Assembly (NCBI GenBank): GCA_001789355.1
Contig: MFZI01000070.1
Span: 24,187 to 37,646, forward strand
Direction: 5' to 3'
Length of the DNA stretch: 13,460 nt
From: Candidatus Roizmanbacteria bacterium RIFCSPHIGHO2_01_FULL_39_8
GTDB taxonomy: Bacteria; Patescibacteriota; Microgenomatia; UBA1406; GWC2-37-13
The notes beneath the pieces were generated by a model that was given only the letters and a program-made list of their open reading frames with translations, did not search any database and was not told the origin of the DNA. Below, one piece after another: positions 11,347 to 13,460 of this stretch (its first letter is position 1; every line of letters begins with the position of its first letter). A program made the translations under genes and the position numbers.

Positions 11347-12542
11347 AGTTCCTTGATTTTTGCGTATGCAATCTCTAACTTATGCGAAATCTTTTTCCAG
11401 TTGTAAATTTCATTGACCAACTTATAAGCATTTGTTCTTAGTTTTTCGTAAAGCGCTGGATTTGTAAGAAGAAGATTTATTTTTTCTACGAATTCATCTT
11501 CATTTTTTGCCAACAGAACGTGGTACCCATCCTTTACGAGAAGTCCAGCCACGCCTGTTTTAGTGGAAATAACGGGTAGTCCTGTTGCCATCGCAGCGAG
11601 AATCTTCAGCCTTGTTCCCCCTGGCCCGAATATAGGAGCGATAAAAACGGTAGATTCGCCATAAATTTTTTTTACCAGGTCTACATCGTCTGTATCAATA
11701 TCAATAATTTGAATAGTATTGTTTTCTTTTAGTTTCAATTTATCTTTAGCCTTTTGTCCAGCGATGACAACCTCTATAGGTGAGACTTTTTCGCTCAGTT
11801 TAGGGAGTATTTTGTAGTAGAGAAATGAGGCGGCCTCCGTATTTTGCAGCCAGGCAAAATTTCCTAAAAATAGTATCTTTGGGTTAAGAAAATCCTTCTT
11901 CGTAAGATGATAGGCGATGAGTTCATCACCTGCGCCATTGGGGATGACGACTGGTTTGATTTGAGGTTCCAATTTGCTGATCATTTTTTTATCCGTTTCG
12001 GAAACGGTCCCTACGAGGTAAGCCTGTCTCCAATAGTATCGTTCCCAATATTTCAGCTTTAAAATATCAAAGAAGAAAAAATATTTGATGTAAGAGGGGA
12101 GTGAATCAATGTAATGTTGATAGACTTTATATTCAATTGTTTGTTCCAGAAGAAAAATAGGTACCTTCGTCTTTGGAATATGCGGCATTATGTAGAACGT
12201 CTCGGCGTGTATCACGTCAAAATATTCCTTTTTTAAAAGCCCCTCAACTGTATTTTTTGCCTCCTGAGAAAAATTTCTGACGATTAAAAATGGAGTTAGG
12301 GAAAAGATTGATTTGAGAATATTATTTAACTGCCAGGGTTTTTCTGCCCGTTTGCATAAGTATATTTTCTTACAATATGATTCCAACTGTTTTGCGTATT
12401 TTTTTTCTGTCTCATTTTTGTAAAGGGCTATCAGAGTTATCTCATTTGATTTGCTTAAATATTTGAGTAGGTTGAGAGTTCGAATTTGGCCCCCCGAGGC
12501 AGGCGGGTAAGGAAGATAGGGAGTAAGCATCAAAATCTTCAT
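11343..12542 (-). CDS. GT4-like glycosyltransferase (PxPPxSGG type)
   Basis: A 399-aa GT-B glycosyltransferase of a different GT4 subgroup from its two neighbours. It starts MKILMLTPYLPYPPASGGQIRT, the glycine-rich N-terminal loop of sugar transferases that act early in polysaccharide synthesis. FDVIHAETFYIMPHI and LVGTVSETDKK (~176-186) are acceptor-side landmarks. ILFLGNFAWLQNTEA (~223-237) opens the donor domain. The nucleotide-sugar motif is GPGGTRLKILAAMATG (306-321), followed by LPVISTKTGVAGL. In place of a canonical EX7E it has the GGTRLKxLxAM form seen in this subgroup. There is no membrane segment, but an aromatic patch (YIKYFFFFDILKLKYW, ~151-166) may mediate peripheral membrane contact. 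It is coupled by ATGA overlaps to the genes on both sides. No repeat insertion is evident, unlike its neighbours. Substrate unknown. Confidence 0.88.
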   Translation of the reverse strand: MKILMLTPYLPYPPASGGQIRTLNLLKYLSKSNEITLIALYKNETEKKYAKQLESYCKKIYLCKRAEKPWQLNNILKSIFSLTPFLIVRNFSQEAKNTVEGLLKKEYFDVIHAETFYIMPHIPKTKVPIFLLEQTIEYKVYQHYIDSLPSYIKYFFFFDILKLKYWERYYWRQAYLVGTVSETDKKMISKLEPQIKPVVIPNGAGDELIAYHLTKKDFLNPKILFLGNFAWLQNTEAASFLYYKILPKLSEKVSPIEVVIAGQKAKDKLKLKENNTIQIIDIDTDDVDLVKKIYGESTVFIAPIFGPGGTRLKILAAMATGLPVISTKTGVAGLLVKDGYHVLLAKNEDEFVEKINLLLTNPALYEKLRTNAYKLVNEIYNWKKISHKLEIAYAKIKEL

Positions 12543-13460
12543 AGTTTAAACATGGTGAATTTATCGTTTTCAAAAATGCTTTTGAAGTTTTCTTGTTTTA
12601 GTTGAACTATATAGTCCTTATTAAAGATGATCATATATGCATACCCAAGCTGACCCAAGGTTTTTGGATCTTTGTAGAGAGCTGGAGCCCCCTTTCTATT
12701 AGCCAAATAAAGGAGAGTGGTGTCTCCTGTCGTATCAGTAACAATTTTGTCGCTATTGAGAGATAAGGAGTTAATGATTTTGGCAATTTGGGTAATATCT
12801 GAGGGATAATTGTAATAATCTTTTACTCGAAAGTAAGAAAAATAAAATGAGAGTACAAAAAGACCTCCTGTGATAGCGAATGTTAGCAAAGGAAAAACAA
12901 GATACTTCTTCAAAGAATAAAGAAAACCAGCACCGAGTCCGACAAATATCGCTAATGTAGGGAGTATGAGAATTTGGTAATACTCATGCTGGACATTCCC
13001 CCCTTCAAAAATAAAAAGGTAGGCAAGGGTAGAAAGGAGTAAGAAGTGAAAAAAATAGTTATTATTTTTTTTGAAGATTCCCAAGATAAAAAAGACTGTT
13101 AGATAGCCGCCTAGGATAATATTGTTGATCCGCTCAAAAAAAATCCAACGGAAAAAAGCAGGGCGTAATAGTATATTTTTCAAACCCTCAGAAGTATTGA
13201 CGCTTGTGAAAAGCCAGTCACTGGCTGGAATCCCCTCAGGGAACTGACTGATATATATTCTCCAAAGGATAAAAGGAGTCAACACAATAATTACATATAG
13301 ATAAGCTAACGGATTAGTAAGAACAGCCTTTTTCTGATTTTTAAGAAATAGATATGCTATTACCAGGGTGTAAAAAATCGCTGTGGGTTTTACCAGGATC
13401 GAAAGAGCAAAAAATAGTGAAGAAATGAGTAAAAATAAAGTTGGGAGCTTATCCTTTTCC
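12539..13460 (-). CDS. Polytopic membrane protein, GT39/ArnT-like glycosyltransferase, 5' end missing
   Basis: At least 306 residues are visible. The frame stays open from position 13459 to the window edge, so the GTG at 13285 is not the true start. Upstream residues read EKDKLPTLFLLISSLFFALSILVKP and continue in the same frame. About seven hydrophobic helices are visible, followed by a soluble C-terminal segment of ~80 residues (after FRVKDYYNYPSD). The pairing of LSILVKPTAIFY with GGNVQHEYYQILILPTLAI resembles the C-terminal half of GT39/dolichyl-phosphomannose-type enzymes, which move a lipid-linked sugar to an acceptor on the outer membrane face. The catalytic N-terminal loop (usually with acidic residues) would lie outside the window, so function rests on topology and context. 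Its stop overlaps the downstream glycosyltransferase start by 4 bases (ATGA). Confidence 0.75.
   Translation of the reverse strand, partial: EKDKLPTLFLLISSLFFALSILVKPTAIFYTLVIAYLFLKNQKKAVLTNPLAYLYVIIVLTPFILWRIYISQFPEGIPASDWLFTSVNTSEGLKNILLRPAFFRWIFFERINNIILGGYLTVFFILGIFKKNNNYFFHFLLLSTLAYLFIFEGGNVQHEYYQILILPTLAIFVGLGAGFLYSLKKYLVFPLLTFAITGGLFVLSFYFSYFRVKDYYNYPSDITQIAKIINSLSLNSDKIVTDTTGDTTLLYLANRKGAPALYKDPKTLGQLGYAYMIIFNKDYIVQLKQENFKSIFENDKFTMFKL

Noticed and set aside
12490..12508. GC-rich CCCGCCTGCCTC-like stretch in a glycosyltransferase, reminiscent of the sufS palindrome
   Set aside because: It encodes the PYPPASGG loop normal for this glycosyltransferase subgroup, so it is family sequence and not an insert.
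12539..13285. Membrane protein starting at GTG 13285
   Set aside because: The same frame is open to the window edge, and the upstream residues (ISSLFFALSILVKP) continue the hydrophobic pattern. The GTG is an internal codon of a truncated gene.
1..13460. CRISPR array, tRNA, rRNA or insertion sequence
   Set aside because: No direct repeats with unique spacers of the right length, no cloverleaf-like segment with a CCA end, and no transposase-like frame were seen. The 7-base arrays have no spacers.

Overview
The window looks like a chromosomal segment of an uncultivated, AT-rich bacterium, most likely a Patescibacteria/CPR lineage (a Microgenomates-like group is my best guess, from gene content and repeat style, not from a marker gene). 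TGA, TAA and TAG all act as stops, so nothing suggests a recoded genetic code. There are no rRNA or tRNA genes, no CRISPR array and no recognisable transposase. No gene-free stretch exceeds 300 bases; the longest gap, 186 bases before lon, is mostly regulatory.

Plus strand, 1-1908: the 3' end of a SUF iron-sulfur assembly operon (sufD C-terminus, sufS, sufU). Plus strand, 2017-5355: a small ferredoxin with a [3Fe-4S]-type cysteine pattern, a tiny zinc-ribbon-like protein, and the two subunits of a 2-oxoacid:ferredoxin oxidoreductase (fused gamma-alpha KorA, and TPP/[4Fe-4S] KorB). This makes a coherent module: SUF builds clusters, the ferredoxin and KorB carry them, and KorAB oxidises a 2-oxoacid to acyl-CoA while reducing ferredoxin. 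Plus strand, 5388-7977: the ATP-dependent protease Lon with its own sigma70-type promoter, a CIRCE-like 27-bp inverted repeat over that promoter, and a structured leader.

Minus strand, 13460-7974: a cell-envelope cluster transcribed towards lon. It holds a truncated multi-pass membrane protein resembling GT39-type glycosyltransferases, three GT4-like glycosyltransferases and a FemAB-family peptidoglycan aminoacyltransferase. The first three genes are chained by 4-bp ATGA overlaps. The last gene shares a CTAG with the lon stop codon.

The most unusual content is a set of short repeats unlike a classical mobile element. (1) Arrays of degenerate 7-base words, several arranged as inverted pairs, fill gene boundaries at 2445-2521, 4408-4506 and 10130-10199. 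They supply the start codons of korA and korB and the stop codons of korA and one glycosyltransferase. (2) Arrays with the same 7-base period lie in frame inside the FemAB gene (8623-8657), a glycosyltransferase (11064-11091) and sufS (694-746, interrupted by a GC-rich palindrome). (3) Other word repeats lie in frame inside two glycosyltransferases (9574-9603, 10571-10593). (4) A 10-base-period inverted array separates sufU from the ferredoxin, and a three-stem repeat separates a glycosyltransferase from the FemAB gene. Almost every loose gene junction carries such an element, and several genes appear to have absorbed one into their protein.
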